A program made the translations under genes and the position numbers. A DNA stretch of 64,000 nucleotides, from NCBI GenBank assembly GCA_902599655.1, contig CACKGC010000002.1:1-64000 (forward strand). The letters run 5' to 3'. The notes under the pieces were generated by a model. The model was given only the letters and a program-made list of their open reading frames with translations. It made no database searches and had not been told where the DNA came from. Shown here piece after piece: positions 39,804 through 49,807 of this stretch; positions within the stretch are counted from its first letter, which is position 1; each line of letters opens with the position of its first letter. This stretch comes from an uncultured Fidelibacterota bacterium. Its GTDB lineage: Bacteria > Fidelibacterota > Marinisomatia > Marinisomatales > Marinisomataceae.

Positions 39804-41503
39804 GAATTTTTTTTCTCATTATTTCACTCATAGGTTTTATAAATGCGCAAGAAATAACATCTTCAGTTTCAACCAAAAATATAAGTATTACTGAGTCAAT
39901 TATTTTTACAATTAAAATTTCGAATATTGATGAAAATCCGTCAGTTGATGTATCAAAAATAGAAGATTCTTTTTCAATTATTTCAGGTCCAAATATTGGA
40001 AGTGAGTACAGGTATGTCAACGGAGATAGAAGCTCTTCAAGGTCTATTTCTTGGACCTTAATTGCAAAAAAGCACGGAACTCTTAAAATTCCATCCTTGA
40101 AGGTTAGTATTGGTCAAAAAATATTAATAACCGAACCACACCAAATTCAAGTCTCAAAAGAAACTGATAATCAAATTACAAAAGATCTTTTTCTGGAACT
40201 TAAAGTAAGTACAAATGAAGCTTATGTTGGACAGCAAATTAAATTAACATATACTTTTTACACCAGAGTAGCATCAAAGGTATTATCCACAGAATTTCCT
40301 GAATATAATGACTTTTGGGTTGAAAAATTATTTGATCCTGTAGGTATACAATTTACTCCAGAAAGTTGGACTGATATAGAAATTGATGGATATAATTACA
40401 AATCTTTAAAAATCTATGAAGTAGCTTTATTTCCAATTGAAGAAGGAATTTATAATCTTGAGTCAATGATTATGAAGATTGAGACAAAAAACAAAGACTC
40501 ATCATTTAATAGGCTTTTTTGGGATGATCCATTTTTTGATACATTTTCTCAAAGAACTAGGGCTAAACTGCTTGTTTCTGATCCAGTTTCAATCAAGGTA
40601 TTGCCTCTACAAAATATCCCAGAAAATTTTACTGGTGCAGTTGGTGATTTTACACTCAATTCATCGCTTTCAAATTCAAATATTGACGAAGGATCTCCCG
40701 TAGTATTTACGGTGACTTTAAAGGGAGAAGGAAATCTTTCTAATATAGGAAGACCAAAAATAGTATTTCCAGAGGATTTTGATATTTTTGAAGGTGAAAC
40801 CAAAATTGAAAAAAATATTACCGATGATTTTTCTGGCTCGATTACCTGGGAGTACAATTTAATTCCTAGAAAAGACGGCTCGTATATTATTGATTCAATT
40901 GAAATACCTTTTTTTAGTTCGGATACTAAATCATGGACAAAAGCATTATCACAAAATATAAATTTAAATGTTAACAAGAGTACAATTTTTGATATATCTG
41001 ATAAAGAAATTTTGAATTCAAATTCAAATCTGATTAGATATATTAGAGTAGGTGAACAGAACTGGCTATCTTCATCAAAATTCAAAATTCAAAATTCGAT
41101 TTTCTATATACTTTTTATAGCCTTAATATTATTTATAATACCGTATTTTGAATCAAGCTTTAGAAATCTTAGAGGATATATAAATCAATATATAAAATTG
41201 AATACTGCTTTAAATAATTCTTTAAAAAACCTTGATTTATCACATTCAATATATGAGGACGGAATAAAAATCATCAAAAAATATTTTAATCAAAAGAATA
41301 TTTTAAGTTCAATAAATATTGATATCACCTCATTAAAAAGTATTTTAAAAGATAAAATTAAATCAAATGATTTTGATGCTATTTCAAAGCTTTTGGATGA
41401 ATTTCAAGCTAAATCATATTCTCAGCTTAAAGATGATAAAGATGAAGAGAATATTAAGAAATCTTTAAAGAAAATTTTAAGAAGGATTGATGAATATGTA
41501 TAA
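39797..41503 (+). CDS. batD: BatD, oxygen-tolerance protein
   Basis: Signal peptide, large Ig-like periplasmic domain, C-terminal TM; operon context. Confidence 0.88.
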   Translation: MVRIFFLIISLIGFINAQEITSSVSTKNISITESIIFTIKISNIDENPSVDVSKIEDSFSIISGPNIGSEYRYVNGDRSSSRSISWTLIAKKHGTLKIPSLKVSIGQKILITEPHQIQVSKETDNQITKDLFLELKVSTNEAYVGQQIKLTYTFYTRVASKVLSTEFPEYNDFWVEKLFDPVGIQFTPESWTDIEIDGYNYKSLKIYEVALFPIEEGIYNLESMIMKIETKNKDSSFNRLFWDDPFFDTFSQRTRAKLLVSDPVSIKVLPLQNIPENFTGAVGDFTLNSSLSNSNIDEGSPVVFTVTLKGEGNLSNIGRPKIVFPEDFDIFEGETKIEKNITDDFSGSITWEYNLIPRKDGSYIIDSIEIPFFSSDTKSWTKALSQNINLNVNKSTIFDISDKEILNSNSNLIRYIRVGEQNWLSSSKFKIQNSIFYILFIALILFIIPYFESSFRNLRGYINQYIKLNTALNNSLKNLDLSHSIYEDGIKIIKKYFNQKNILSSINIDITSLKSILKDKIKSNDFDAISKLLDEFQAKSYSQLKDDKDEENIKKSLKKILRRIDEYV

Positions 41504-42236
41504 AGTTATCATTATAATCTTCTTTAATTTGACAATTGTTTTCTCACAAAACATCAATGAGCTTTTTGATAATGGAAATGAATTTTATAGTCAAAATAAT
41601 TATAAAGAAGCAATTTCAAATTATGAAAAGATATTAGAAAATGGCTATTTTTCAGAGGATTTATATTTGAATTTAGGTAATGCTTATTTTCATGAATCCA
41701 ATTTTGGCAAAGCTAGATGGTCATATGAAATGGGTTTAAAATTAAATCCAATCAATTCTGATTTGAAAAATAACAACAATGTTAATAAAGCATATATTGA
41801 TGGCTACATTGAGTTACCTAAAAATAACTTAATTGATATAATAAATATTTTTTTTCAATCACTCTCACTTAGCCAATTTCTTTTGATTAATTCATATTTT
41901 ATTCTTTTTTCTGCTGTATCATTTTTTTTGATGAAAGTATTTCAATTGCAAGTGTTTAAAAGAATTTTTTATTTGATGTCAATAATCGTATTTACATCGG
42001 TTTTAATTACTATTACTAAAAATATTTGGGATCAAAATAATTTATATGCAATTATTGTAGATGAAGAAGTTATAGTTTATTCTGCTCCTTTTTTAAATCA
42101 AGCAATTGAGCAGTCAGTATTTTATAGAGGAAATAAAGTGAAAATTCATCAAAAAACTGATGTGTGGATTGAAGTTTCAACTTTTGATGGAAGAAAAGGT
42201 TGGATTCAAGCTCTAGATGTTAGAAATTTGTATTAA
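41487..42236 (+). CDS. batE: BatE, TPR plus SH3-like domain protein
   Basis: TPR region, TMs, C-terminal SH3-like GNKVKIHQKTDVWIEVSTFDGRKGWIQ. Confidence 0.85.
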   Translation: MMNMYKVIIIIFFNLTIVFSQNINELFDNGNEFYSQNNYKEAISNYEKILENGYFSEDLYLNLGNAYFHESNFGKARWSYEMGLKLNPINSDLKNNNNVNKAYIDGYIELPKNNLIDIINIFFQSLSLSQFLLINSYFILFSAVSFFLMKVFQLQVFKRIFYLMSIIVFTSVLITITKNIWDQNNLYAIIVDEEVIVYSAPFLNQAIEQSVFYRGNKVKIHQKTDVWIEVSTFDGRKGWIQALDVRNLY

Positions 42237-42237
42237 T

Positions 42238-42651
42238 ATGAGATATTTTTTAATCCTTTTCTTTATTAGTAACGCACTTTGCCAATCTGACTTTTTAAAG
42301 CCAAGTGATTTCAATGATAATCCACCAAAATTTCCTACCGTCAATTTACCTTCATTTTCTAGTCAAGATGAAATAGAAGACATTTCCTTAACTGATGAAA
42401 TTAATTTAATAAAGGGATATAGAGTTCAAATTGTTATTTCGCAAAACGAACAGGAACTACAAGATATTAAGACTGAAATTGAAAAATCAATTAATGAGCA
42501 AATTTACATTATTTTTGAATTACCAAATTATAAATTAAGAGTTGGAAATTTCGTTAATAGGAAAGAGGCTGAAAGTTTTCAGAAAAAAATTGTGAGATTA
42601 GGTTATAGAACAGCCTGGGTTGTTCCCACGATGATTGAAAAGGATGATTGA
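42238..42651 (+). CDS. Secreted SPOR-domain protein
   Basis: Signal peptide and C-terminal GYRVQIVISQNEQELQDI...YKLRVGNFVNRKEAESFQKKIVRLGYRTAWVV. Confidence 0.8.
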   Translation: MRYFLILFFISNALCQSDFLKPSDFNDNPPKFPTVNLPSFSSQDEIEDISLTDEINLIKGYRVQIVISQNEQELQDIKTEIEKSINEQIYIIFELPNYKLRVGNFVNRKEAESFQKKIVRLGYRTAWVVPTMIEKDD

Positions 42652-43379
42652 TGGCTGGTCATAGTAAGTGGTCAACCATAAAACGAAAAAAAGGTGCTCT
42701 CGATCAGAAGAGAGGCAAGATTTTCTCAACAATTAGTAAAGAGATAACTGTATCTTCAAGATTGGGTGGAAAAGATATTGATTCAAACCCGAGACTGCGA
42801 CAGGCAGTAAAGAAAGCAAAGTCATTAAACATGCCAAACTCCAATATTGATAAAGCAATTAAAAAAGGTGTTGGAGAATTAGATAATGTAACTATTGAAG
42901 AGGTATCATATGAAGGATATGGACCTTTTGGAGTAGCAATACTTATAGAAGCAATAACGGATAATAAAAATAGAACAGTTGCCGATATTAGGCATGCACT
43001 TTCAAAATTTGGCGGTTCGCTTGGTCAAGCTGGTAGCGTGTCTTGGAATTTTGAAAGAAACGGTATAATTCTTATTGATAAAAATGAAATTTCTGAAAAT
43101 AAAATCTTTGAATTTTCAATTGAAAATGATTGCATTGAATTTTTTGAAGATGAAGACTGTTATAGATTGCATTTCAATTCAAATGATCTTTATAACAAGC
43201 TTGATGTTCTCGAAAAATTAAGTATTAAGGTAGATTCTTCTTTTTTGGCATATGTTCCTAAGGATGAAATAGGTTTAAGTGAAGATGAAAATCAAAAAGT
43301 TGAAAAATTATTAGAATTCTTAGATGATTTAGAGGATGTGCAAAATGTTTTTTCAAACCAAACACTAGGAAAAAGCTAA
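42651..43379 (+). CDS. YebC/PmpR family protein
   Basis: MAGHSKWSTIKRKKGALDQKRGKIFS, YEGYGPFGVAILIEAITDNKNRT. Confidence 0.96.
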   Translation: MAGHSKWSTIKRKKGALDQKRGKIFSTISKEITVSSRLGGKDIDSNPRLRQAVKKAKSLNMPNSNIDKAIKKGVGELDNVTIEEVSYEGYGPFGVAILIEAITDNKNRTVADIRHALSKFGGSLGQAGSVSWNFERNGIILIDKNEISENKIFEFSIENDCIEFFEDEDCYRLHFNSNDLYNKLDVLEKLSIKVDSSFLAYVPKDEIGLSEDENQKVEKLLEFLDDLEDVQNVFSNQTLGKS

Positions 43380-43849
43380 TGGTAATTATTGGATTTGATC
43401 CAGGGTTAACTAATACAGGTTATGCTGTTTTAAGAAAAAAAAATAACGAAATAACAATGGTTGAGTGCGGATTAATTAGTCCTAAAAAAGGAAAAGAAGT
43501 TTCGGAAAGATTATATACTATATTTTTTGAAACAAATAACCTAATAAAAAAATTTAAACCAGAAGTTTTATATGTTGAAAATGTCTTTTATGGAAAAAAT
43601 GTTCAATCAGCAATTAAGTTAGGTCAGGCAAAGTCATCAGTGATGCTTGCAGCAGAGCATAATAATATTGTATCAAAAGAATTTAGCCCAAGAGAAATAA
43701 AGCAATCAATTGTCGGTAATGGTTCAGCGTCAAAAGAACAGGTTGCATTTATGGTAAAAAAAATATTTAAATTAGATGATAAAGTTTTAAAGAAAAATGA
43801 TATCTCCGATGCAATTGCGGTTGCGTGGTGCGGAATAAATAGGACATAG
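43379..43849 (+). CDS. ruvC: Crossover junction endodeoxyribonuclease RuvC
   Basis: IIGFDPGLTNTGYAVL, VENVFYGKNVQSAIKLGQAK, DISDAIAVAWC. Confidence 0.96.
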   Translation: MVIIGFDPGLTNTGYAVLRKKNNEITMVECGLISPKKGKEVSERLYTIFFETNNLIKKFKPEVLYVENVFYGKNVQSAIKLGQAKSSVMLAAEHNNIVSKEFSPREIKQSIVGNGSASKEQVAFMVKKIFKLDDKVLKKNDISDAIAVAWCGINRT

Positions 43850-44443
43850 ATGATTAATTCAATTTCAGGAAAAATTTTCAAAAAAGAACCAACTACATTA
43901 TACATTGAAAATAATGGCATAGTTTTTAGTATTTCAATTTGTTTAAGAGATTATGAAAAATTGCCATCAGAAAATGAAAATATTTTTATATATACATATC
44001 TTAATGTAAAAGAAAATTTAATGGAGCTTTATGGGTTTATGGATTTAGAACGAAGATCTCTTTTTTTAAATTTAATTGATGTATCCGGAATTGGGCCTAG
44101 AACTGCTATCAACCTTCTTTCAAACGCATCTGTATCAAGCTTCAAGGATAACATTGTGTCTGAAGACGTTAAATCGCTCAGTCTTATTCCTGGAATAGGT
44201 CCTAAAACAGCAAAAAGAATAATTTTAGATATTAAGGAGAAGATAACATCAACACCAATTTCAACGCAAAACCTTGATAATGATAAGTTAGACTTTTCTT
44301 ACGATGATATTTATACTGCACTCTCTTCATTGGGATATAAGAAGTCACAAATTGACAAGGCAGTAAAAAAATTAAATGATGAAGGTTCATACGAAGGTGA
44401 TATTGAAAATGTAATTAAAAGAATTTTGGCTATCATTCGATGA
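43850..44443 (+). CDS. ruvA: Holliday junction helicase subunit RuvA
   Basis: N-terminal OB fold, HhH motifs DVSGIGPRTAINLLS and LIPGIGPKTAKRIILDIK. Confidence 0.95.
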   Translation: MINSISGKIFKKEPTTLYIENNGIVFSISICLRDYEKLPSENENIFIYTYLNVKENLMELYGFMDLERRSLFLNLIDVSGIGPRTAINLLSNASVSSFKDNIVSEDVKSLSLIPGIGPKTAKRIILDIKEKITSTPISTQNLDNDKLDFSYDDIYTALSSLGYKKSQIDKAVKKLNDEGSYEGDIENVIKRILAIIR

Positions 44444-45513
44444 GTGATTATAGAAAAACTAAACTTTATGATTCTCATCAAAGTTTAAAAGCAAAATTAG
44501 TTCCATTTTCTGGATTTTGGATGCCTCTCCAATATTCAAGCATAATAAAAGAGCATCATCATGTGCGCTCAAAGTGTGGATTATTTGATGTAAGTCATAT
44601 GGGGGAGTTTATTGTTTCTGGAAATAATGCTAAAACTTTTTTACAGAATGTAACTACCAATGATATTCAAAACCTGGAGGCTGGTAAAGTTCAATATTCT
44701 GCTTTCTGTAACGATTCCGGTGGAGTCATTGATGATTTGCTGGTGTATCATCTTGGTGATTGCTACATGTTGGTAGTAAATGCTTCAAATATTGAAAAAA
44801 ACTTTGAATGGCTTTCTTCAAATTTAATTGATGATGTATCATTAGAAGATAAATCTGACACCATGTCTTTGTTAGCTTTGCAAGGCCCTTTATCAAGGAC
44901 TTACCTGAAAAAACTCTATCCAAAAATTGAAGATTTAAAATATTATGAAACACTGCTTCCAGACAATAGCGAGGTTATAGTTGCAAGAACTGGCTATTCA
45001 GGTGAGTTGGGTTTTGAAATTTATGCTCCAAATTCAATCATTTTAAAACTTTGGAATGAAATTTTATCCCTTTCAGATGATATATTACCTGTTGGATTAG
45101 GATGTAGAGACTCATTGAGGCTTGAAATGGGATATTGTTTGTACGGAAATGAGCTTAATGAGCAAACAACAACAATTGAAGCAGGGTTATCATGGATAAC
45201 AAAGCATGAAACAAGCTTTATCGGTTCAAATTCAATGCAAGATAATTTACCATCAAAGAAATTAATTGCACTTATATCAGAGGAAAGAGCTATACCGAGA
45301 TCAGGTTATAAAATATTTTCAAAAGACAAAAAAGAAGTGGGCGTGGTTACAAGTGGAGGTATGTCTCCATGTTTAAAGAAAGGAATTGCTTTGGCCTATG
45401 TTGATTATGAAATGAGGTTAGAGAAAGAATTTTTGATTGGAATAAGAGATAATTTCTTTATTTTTGAAAAAACTAAATTACCATTCTATAAAAATGGGAC
45501 TTATTTAAAATGA
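44440..45513 (+). CDS. gcvT: Aminomethyltransferase (glycine cleavage T protein)
   Basis: VPFSGFWMPLQYSS, GLFDVSHMGEF, RTGYSGELGFEIY, GLGCRDSLRLEMGYCLYGNEL. Confidence 0.96.
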   Translation: MSDYRKTKLYDSHQSLKAKLVPFSGFWMPLQYSSIIKEHHHVRSKCGLFDVSHMGEFIVSGNNAKTFLQNVTTNDIQNLEAGKVQYSAFCNDSGGVIDDLLVYHLGDCYMLVVNASNIEKNFEWLSSNLIDDVSLEDKSDTMSLLALQGPLSRTYLKKLYPKIEDLKYYETLLPDNSEVIVARTGYSGELGFEIYAPNSIILKLWNEILSLSDDILPVGLGCRDSLRLEMGYCLYGNELNEQTTTIEAGLSWITKHETSFIGSNSMQDNLPSKKLIALISEERAIPRSGYKIFSKDKKEVGVVTSGGMSPCLKKGIALAYVDYEMRLEKEFLIGIRDNFFIFEKTKLPFYKNGTYLK

Positions 45514-47828
45514 AAGACAAGTTAAAGATTCAAATTATTGGTTGGTTATTATTGATCATTTCTTTATTGATTACTGGTTCAATGATTGGTTATGATTTGA
45601 CTGAAGAGCCAACGCTTGTAGCACAAAAAATTAATAACCCATTCAATATACTGGGAGTATATATTGGATTTTATTTGATGAAATTGGGGTTTGGTTATGC
45701 GGCTCTATTAATCCCAATTATATTAGCAACGATTTCATTTTATTTGATTTCAAATTTTTCATTTAATGTTGCAAGATTATTGCGATTTGAGATTCTATTA
45801 CTGATTCTTCTATCTGTTCTATTAGGTTTTATTAGCAACGTAAGCTATTTATCAGAATTTAAAGAGGTTCAAAATTTTGAAGATTCAGGGCTTTTAGGAG
45901 GCTTAATATTTAGTCTTATTTATGATTGGACTGGATTTTATGGTTCAGTTTTAATTCTCTTTTCTTCGATAGCTTTATTTTTAGTATCATTTTTCAAAAT
46001 TGATTTATATAAATCTTTGAAAGATGTACCAAGTATTATAATTAATAAAATTTCTAAAGTAGAATTTGATTTCAAGAAAATTATACCTGACTTTAAAAAA
46101 GAGAACGATAAAAAAGAAAGAGTCAAAATTATTGAAGATGATTCATTTCTTGAAAACATTAATGCTGAAGAAAGAATAGAATCTTTAAATCAGGTGGTTG
46201 AAAAGGAAACTTCAACTGAACCTGTTCAAGATACTAAAATTGATACAACTGTTGATAAACCTAAAGTTGAAGTAGATCAAGAAATAGATCAAAATGAAGA
46301 ATTAGATCCCATTTCAATTGAAAAAGCAATCATTGAAAAAGAAGCAGAAATTGATGATCAAAGAAATAAATCAATTTTAAAAGTTGAGTGGAAGTTTCCC
46401 TCTACAGATATTTTAGAATCATCAGATGAATCAAGCGAAATAAATGAAGATGATATCAGAGATAGATCAGAGCTACTTAAAAATTCTCTTTCAAATTTTG
46501 GTGTAGAAGGTTCATCGGGAGCAATCAAGACTGGCCCAATAATTACACTTTTTGAGATTTTACCTGCTGAAGGTGTAAGGGTTAATAAATTTGTTCAGCT
46601 TTCAGATGATATTGCTAGGGTGATGGAAGCACAGAGCGTAAGAGTCCTTGCTCCAATACCTGGTTCAAATCATGTTGGAGTTGAAATTCCAAATGTCAAC
46701 CCTCAAACTATTTATTTAAAAAATGTAATTAATTCTGAAAAATATCTTAAATCTAAAGCCAAGTTAAAACTAGCCATTGGAAAAGGGACTCTTGGTGATA
46801 TATCTATTCTTGACCTTGTTGAAATGCCTCATTTACTTATTGCAGGAACAACAGGTTCAGGAAAGTCGGTTTCATTAAATACTATAATCGTAAGCCTTCT
46901 TTATCAATTAAAACCTGAAGAAGTAAAATTTGTAATCATTGATCCTAAAAAGGTTGAAATGTCGCTTTATAGAGGACTTGAAAATCACTACTTATTAAAA
47001 TTTAACGGTATCGATGAGTCAATCATTACTAAAAAAGACAATGCAATTTTAGCACTAAGATCTCTTGAAAAAGAAATGGATTCAAGATATGATTTATTAG
47101 CTGAGGCTGGTAAAAGAAATATTTCTGAATACAATGATATGATGAAAAAATCTAAAAAAGATTTAATGCCTTATATTGTTTTGATGATCGATGAACTTGC
47201 TGATTTGATGATGTATAGTCCAAGAGATGTTGAAGCACCTATTGCAAGATTAGCCCAGCTAGCTAGGGCTGTTGGTATTCACTTGATTGTTGCTACACAA
47301 AGACCATCTGTAGATGTAATTACAGGTGTTATAAAGGCTAATTTCCCAGCAAGAATTGCCTTTCAAGTTGCAACTAAAATTGACTCAAGAACTATTTTAG
47401 ATGAAAATGGAGCAGACAAGCTTATTGGAAAAGGTGACATGTTGTATCAAAAACCTGGATCACCTGCGCCAGTTAGAATGCATGGTGCTTTTATAACTTT
47501 AAAAGAAATTGAAGATTTAGTTGCTCATATTTCATCTCAACCAAAACCAAGTGAAGTAATTATTGAAACTTATAAAGAAGAATCAAGTTCAATGGTTGAT
47601 GGAGACGGAATTGATGATGATTTACTGCATAAAGCAATTGAAATTATTGTTATGAGTAAGCAAGGGTCTATTTCATTATTACAAAGAAGATTATCGGTTG
47701 GTTATTCGAGAGCAGCAAGGCTAATAGATGAGATGGAAAGACTAAAAATTGTAGGTCCGTTTACTGGAAGTAAGGCAAGAGAAGTATTAGTTGACGAATC
47801 TTATTTAGAAGCAATTAATGAAGATTAG
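45510..47828 (+). CDS. ftsK: DNA translocase FtsK
   Basis: N-terminal TMs, LIAGTTGSGKSVSLNT, IDPKKVEMSLY, C-terminal winged helix GSISLLQRRLSVGYSRAARLIDEME. Confidence 0.97.
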   Translation: MKDKLKIQIIGWLLLIISLLITGSMIGYDLTEEPTLVAQKINNPFNILGVYIGFYLMKLGFGYAALLIPIILATISFYLISNFSFNVARLLRFEILLLILLSVLLGFISNVSYLSEFKEVQNFEDSGLLGGLIFSLIYDWTGFYGSVLILFSSIALFLVSFFKIDLYKSLKDVPSIIINKISKVEFDFKKIIPDFKKENDKKERVKIIEDDSFLENINAEERIESLNQVVEKETSTEPVQDTKIDTTVDKPKVEVDQEIDQNEELDPISIEKAIIEKEAEIDDQRNKSILKVEWKFPSTDILESSDESSEINEDDIRDRSELLKNSLSNFGVEGSSGAIKTGPIITLFEILPAEGVRVNKFVQLSDDIARVMEAQSVRVLAPIPGSNHVGVEIPNVNPQTIYLKNVINSEKYLKSKAKLKLAIGKGTLGDISILDLVEMPHLLIAGTTGSGKSVSLNTIIVSLLYQLKPEEVKFVIIDPKKVEMSLYRGLENHYLLKFNGIDESIITKKDNAILALRSLEKEMDSRYDLLAEAGKRNISEYNDMMKKSKKDLMPYIVLMIDELADLMMYSPRDVEAPIARLAQLARAVGIHLIVATQRPSVDVITGVIKANFPARIAFQVATKIDSRTILDENGADKLIGKGDMLYQKPGSPAPVRMHGAFITLKEIEDLVAHISSQPKPSEVIIETYKEESSSMVDGDGIDDDLLHKAIEIIVMSKQGSISLLQRRLSVGYSRAARLIDEMERLKIVGPFTGSKAREVLVDESYLEAINED

Positions 47829-48369
47829 CTTAATATTCTTTTTACTAACTACTTCACTTTTTAGTCAAAGTCAGGATACTCAGATTAAAGATTATTTCAA
47901 CAGTTTAAATAATAAAACTATTCTCATTGAAATTTTTGAAAATCAATCAGTTTTTAATGCAAACATATCATTAAATGATCCAAAAATTTATTTTGAAACT
48001 ATTGAAGTAGATAGTACTGTATCATTATTTGAAAACAATGTGATTACTTCTTATGATTTATCCAAAAAAAATATAATTATCGAAAATTCAGAAAAAAATA
48101 TACTAGATTTTTTTTCATATAAAAATCTTGAAAATGCTTCTCTTATAAAAATTGAAATTGAAAATGAAAACTCAATTTATTATTATAATTTTTACAATAA
48201 TATTTTATTAATTAGTTTTAATAATTCACAAAGTATGGTTAAAGAAATCAGTCTATTTCAAGCAGAAAATTCTATATTTGAATGTAAGATAGTTGATATT
48301 AATAAATACCAGAATCCTTTAAAATTTTTAAATATAGATGATTCGTGGACAACAATTGATTGGAGATAA
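47818..48369 (+). CDS. Secreted protein, possibly divergent LolA-like
   Basis: Signal peptide MKISLIFFLLTTSLFSQ; size and position directly after ftsK; C-terminal FLNIDDSWTTIDWR. Confidence 0.45.
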   Translation: MKISLIFFLLTTSLFSQSQDTQIKDYFNSLNNKTILIEIFENQSVFNANISLNDPKIYFETIEVDSTVSLFENNVITSYDLSKKNIIIENSEKNILDFFSYKNLENASLIKIEIENENSIYYYNFYNNILLISFNNSQSMVKEISLFQAENSIFECKIVDINKYQNPLKFLNIDDSWTTIDWR

Positions 48370-48923
48370 AATTGAAGTTTGATGCAATTTTTTTAGATAG
48401 AGATGGAACTATTAGTCATGATCCTTATGGGTACATAAATGATGTCAAAGATTATGATTTTTTTGATTTTACTTTTGATGCATTAGAATTATTGCATCAA
48501 TACAGCGACAAATTTTTTATTGTTACAAACCAATCAGGACTTTCAACGGGTAAAATTGACATCGATAATTTGGAAAGTATTCATGCTCACATTAATGATG
48601 AGTTCAGAAAAAGAAAATTACCTTTGAAAAATATTTATTTTGCTGATAATTACGATGAAGACTATTTCTCAATGAGAAAACCGGGAATAGGAATGTTTCA
48701 AAAAGCGTCAGAGGAATTTAATATCAATCTAGAAAATTGTTTGATGATTGGTGATTCAATTGTTGATATGCAAGTTGGGGATAGGCTTAAAATGAAAACA
48801 ATATTTTTATTAACTGGAATGGGAAATGATTATTTGAATGATGTTCAATCTACTTGCGATGTTGATTTAGTCTCTAATAATTTACTTGAAGCAGCAAAGG
48901 ATATAAAATTAATATTGCAGTAA
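48360..48923 (+). CDS. HAD-family phosphatase, GmhB-like (histidinol/heptose bisphosphate phosphatase)
   Basis: FDAIFLDRDGTISHDPYGYI, VTNQSGLSTG, RKPGIGMFQKA, MIGDSIVDMQVG. Confidence 0.9.
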   Translation: MEIKLKFDAIFLDRDGTISHDPYGYINDVKDYDFFDFTFDALELLHQYSDKFFIVTNQSGLSTGKIDIDNLESIHAHINDEFRKRKLPLKNIYFADNYDEDYFSMRKPGIGMFQKASEEFNINLENCLMIGDSIVDMQVGDRLKMKTIFLLTGMGNDYLNDVQSTCDVDLVSNNLLEAAKDIKLILQ

Positions 48924-49807
48924 TATCGGGAGGAAATTCAGAGGAGCGATTAGTTTCTATAAGAACTGGTGAAGCTGTTGCTGAAGCTTGTAATCAATTA
49001 GGTTATAATACTTCAATATTTGTTCTGGATTCAGATTCAATTGATTTTATCCTAAATGATTTAAAAGCACATGATTTTGTTTTCATTGCATTGCATGGTT
49101 CTTTTGGTGAGGATGGAGTCATTCAATCAATTTTATCAAAAAATAATATTCCTTTTAATGGTTCAGGTGAAAAATCTTCTCGAAATTGCTTTGATAAATC
49201 TGTGACAAAAGAAATTGTTATGAATCAGGGAGTTTTATCCCCAAAATATTATCAAACTTCTTCAAATACGTGCAATGATCATCTTGATTTCAAGTCTGAA
49301 AAATATATTGTTAAACCAAATTCACAAGGAAGCTCTGTTGGTTTTAATGTGATTGATAATTTTGAAAATTTAAATGATGCCATTGATATAGCTTTAGATT
49401 TTGACAATTCCGTATTAATTGAAGAGTTTATTGATGGGAGAGAAATTACCGTTCCAATTTTAGGGAATGAACCACTTCCTGTTATTGAAATTGAACCAAA
49501 ATCTGGTATATATGATTACAAATCAAAATATACAGCCGGCGAATCAAAATATACTTGTCCTGCTGATCTTACTTTAGAAAAATATCAATTTGTGCAAGAT
49601 TGCGCATTAAGTGTTCACAAGATGCTCAAATGTGATGTTTATTCAAGAGTTGACTTTAAATTTTATGACGATAATTTCTATTTTTTAGAAATAAATACTC
49701 TTCCTGGAATGACTGAAACTAGTTTATTTCCTATGGCTGCAAAGAGTCATGGATTTTCTTTTAAAGATATAATTAATAAAATTATTAAATTGTCTTTACA
49801 AAAATGA
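48908..49807 (+). CDS. ddl: D-alanine--D-alanine ligase, apparent ATT start
   Basis: Frame open from 48890; INIAVISGGNSEERLVSIRTGEAV matches the Ddl N-terminus; FIALHGSFGEDG, VKPNSQGSSVGFN, YSRVDFKFYDDNFYFLEINTLPGMTETS. Supplied ORF begins at an internal Met (49091). Confidence 0.88.
   Translation: MNIAVISGGNSEERLVSIRTGEAVAEACNQLGYNTSIFVLDSDSIDFILNDLKAHDFVFIALHGSFGEDGVIQSILSKNNIPFNGSGEKSSRNCFDKSVTKEIVMNQGVLSPKYYQTSSNTCNDHLDFKSEKYIVKPNSQGSSVGFNVIDNFENLNDAIDIALDFDNSVLIEEFIDGREITVPILGNEPLPVIEIEPKSGIYDYKSKYTAGESKYTCPADLTLEKYQFVQDCALSVHKMLKCDVYSRVDFKFYDDNFYFLEINTLPGMTETSLFPMAAKSHGFSFKDIINKIIKLSLQK

Noticed and set aside
40283-40291. DnaA box TTATCCACA inside batD
   Set aside because: Intragenic single match, about the number expected by chance for this composition; no origin-like cluster around it.
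40549-41085. 178-aa minus-strand ORF inside batD
   Set aside because: Shadow ORF antisense to batD; no recognisable domain or start context.
48897-48925. Programmed -1 frameshift fusing the GmhB-like phosphatase to Ddl
   Set aside because: Frames are related by -1, but no proper X XXY YYZ slippery heptamer is present and an SD-spaced ATT start explains the layout better.
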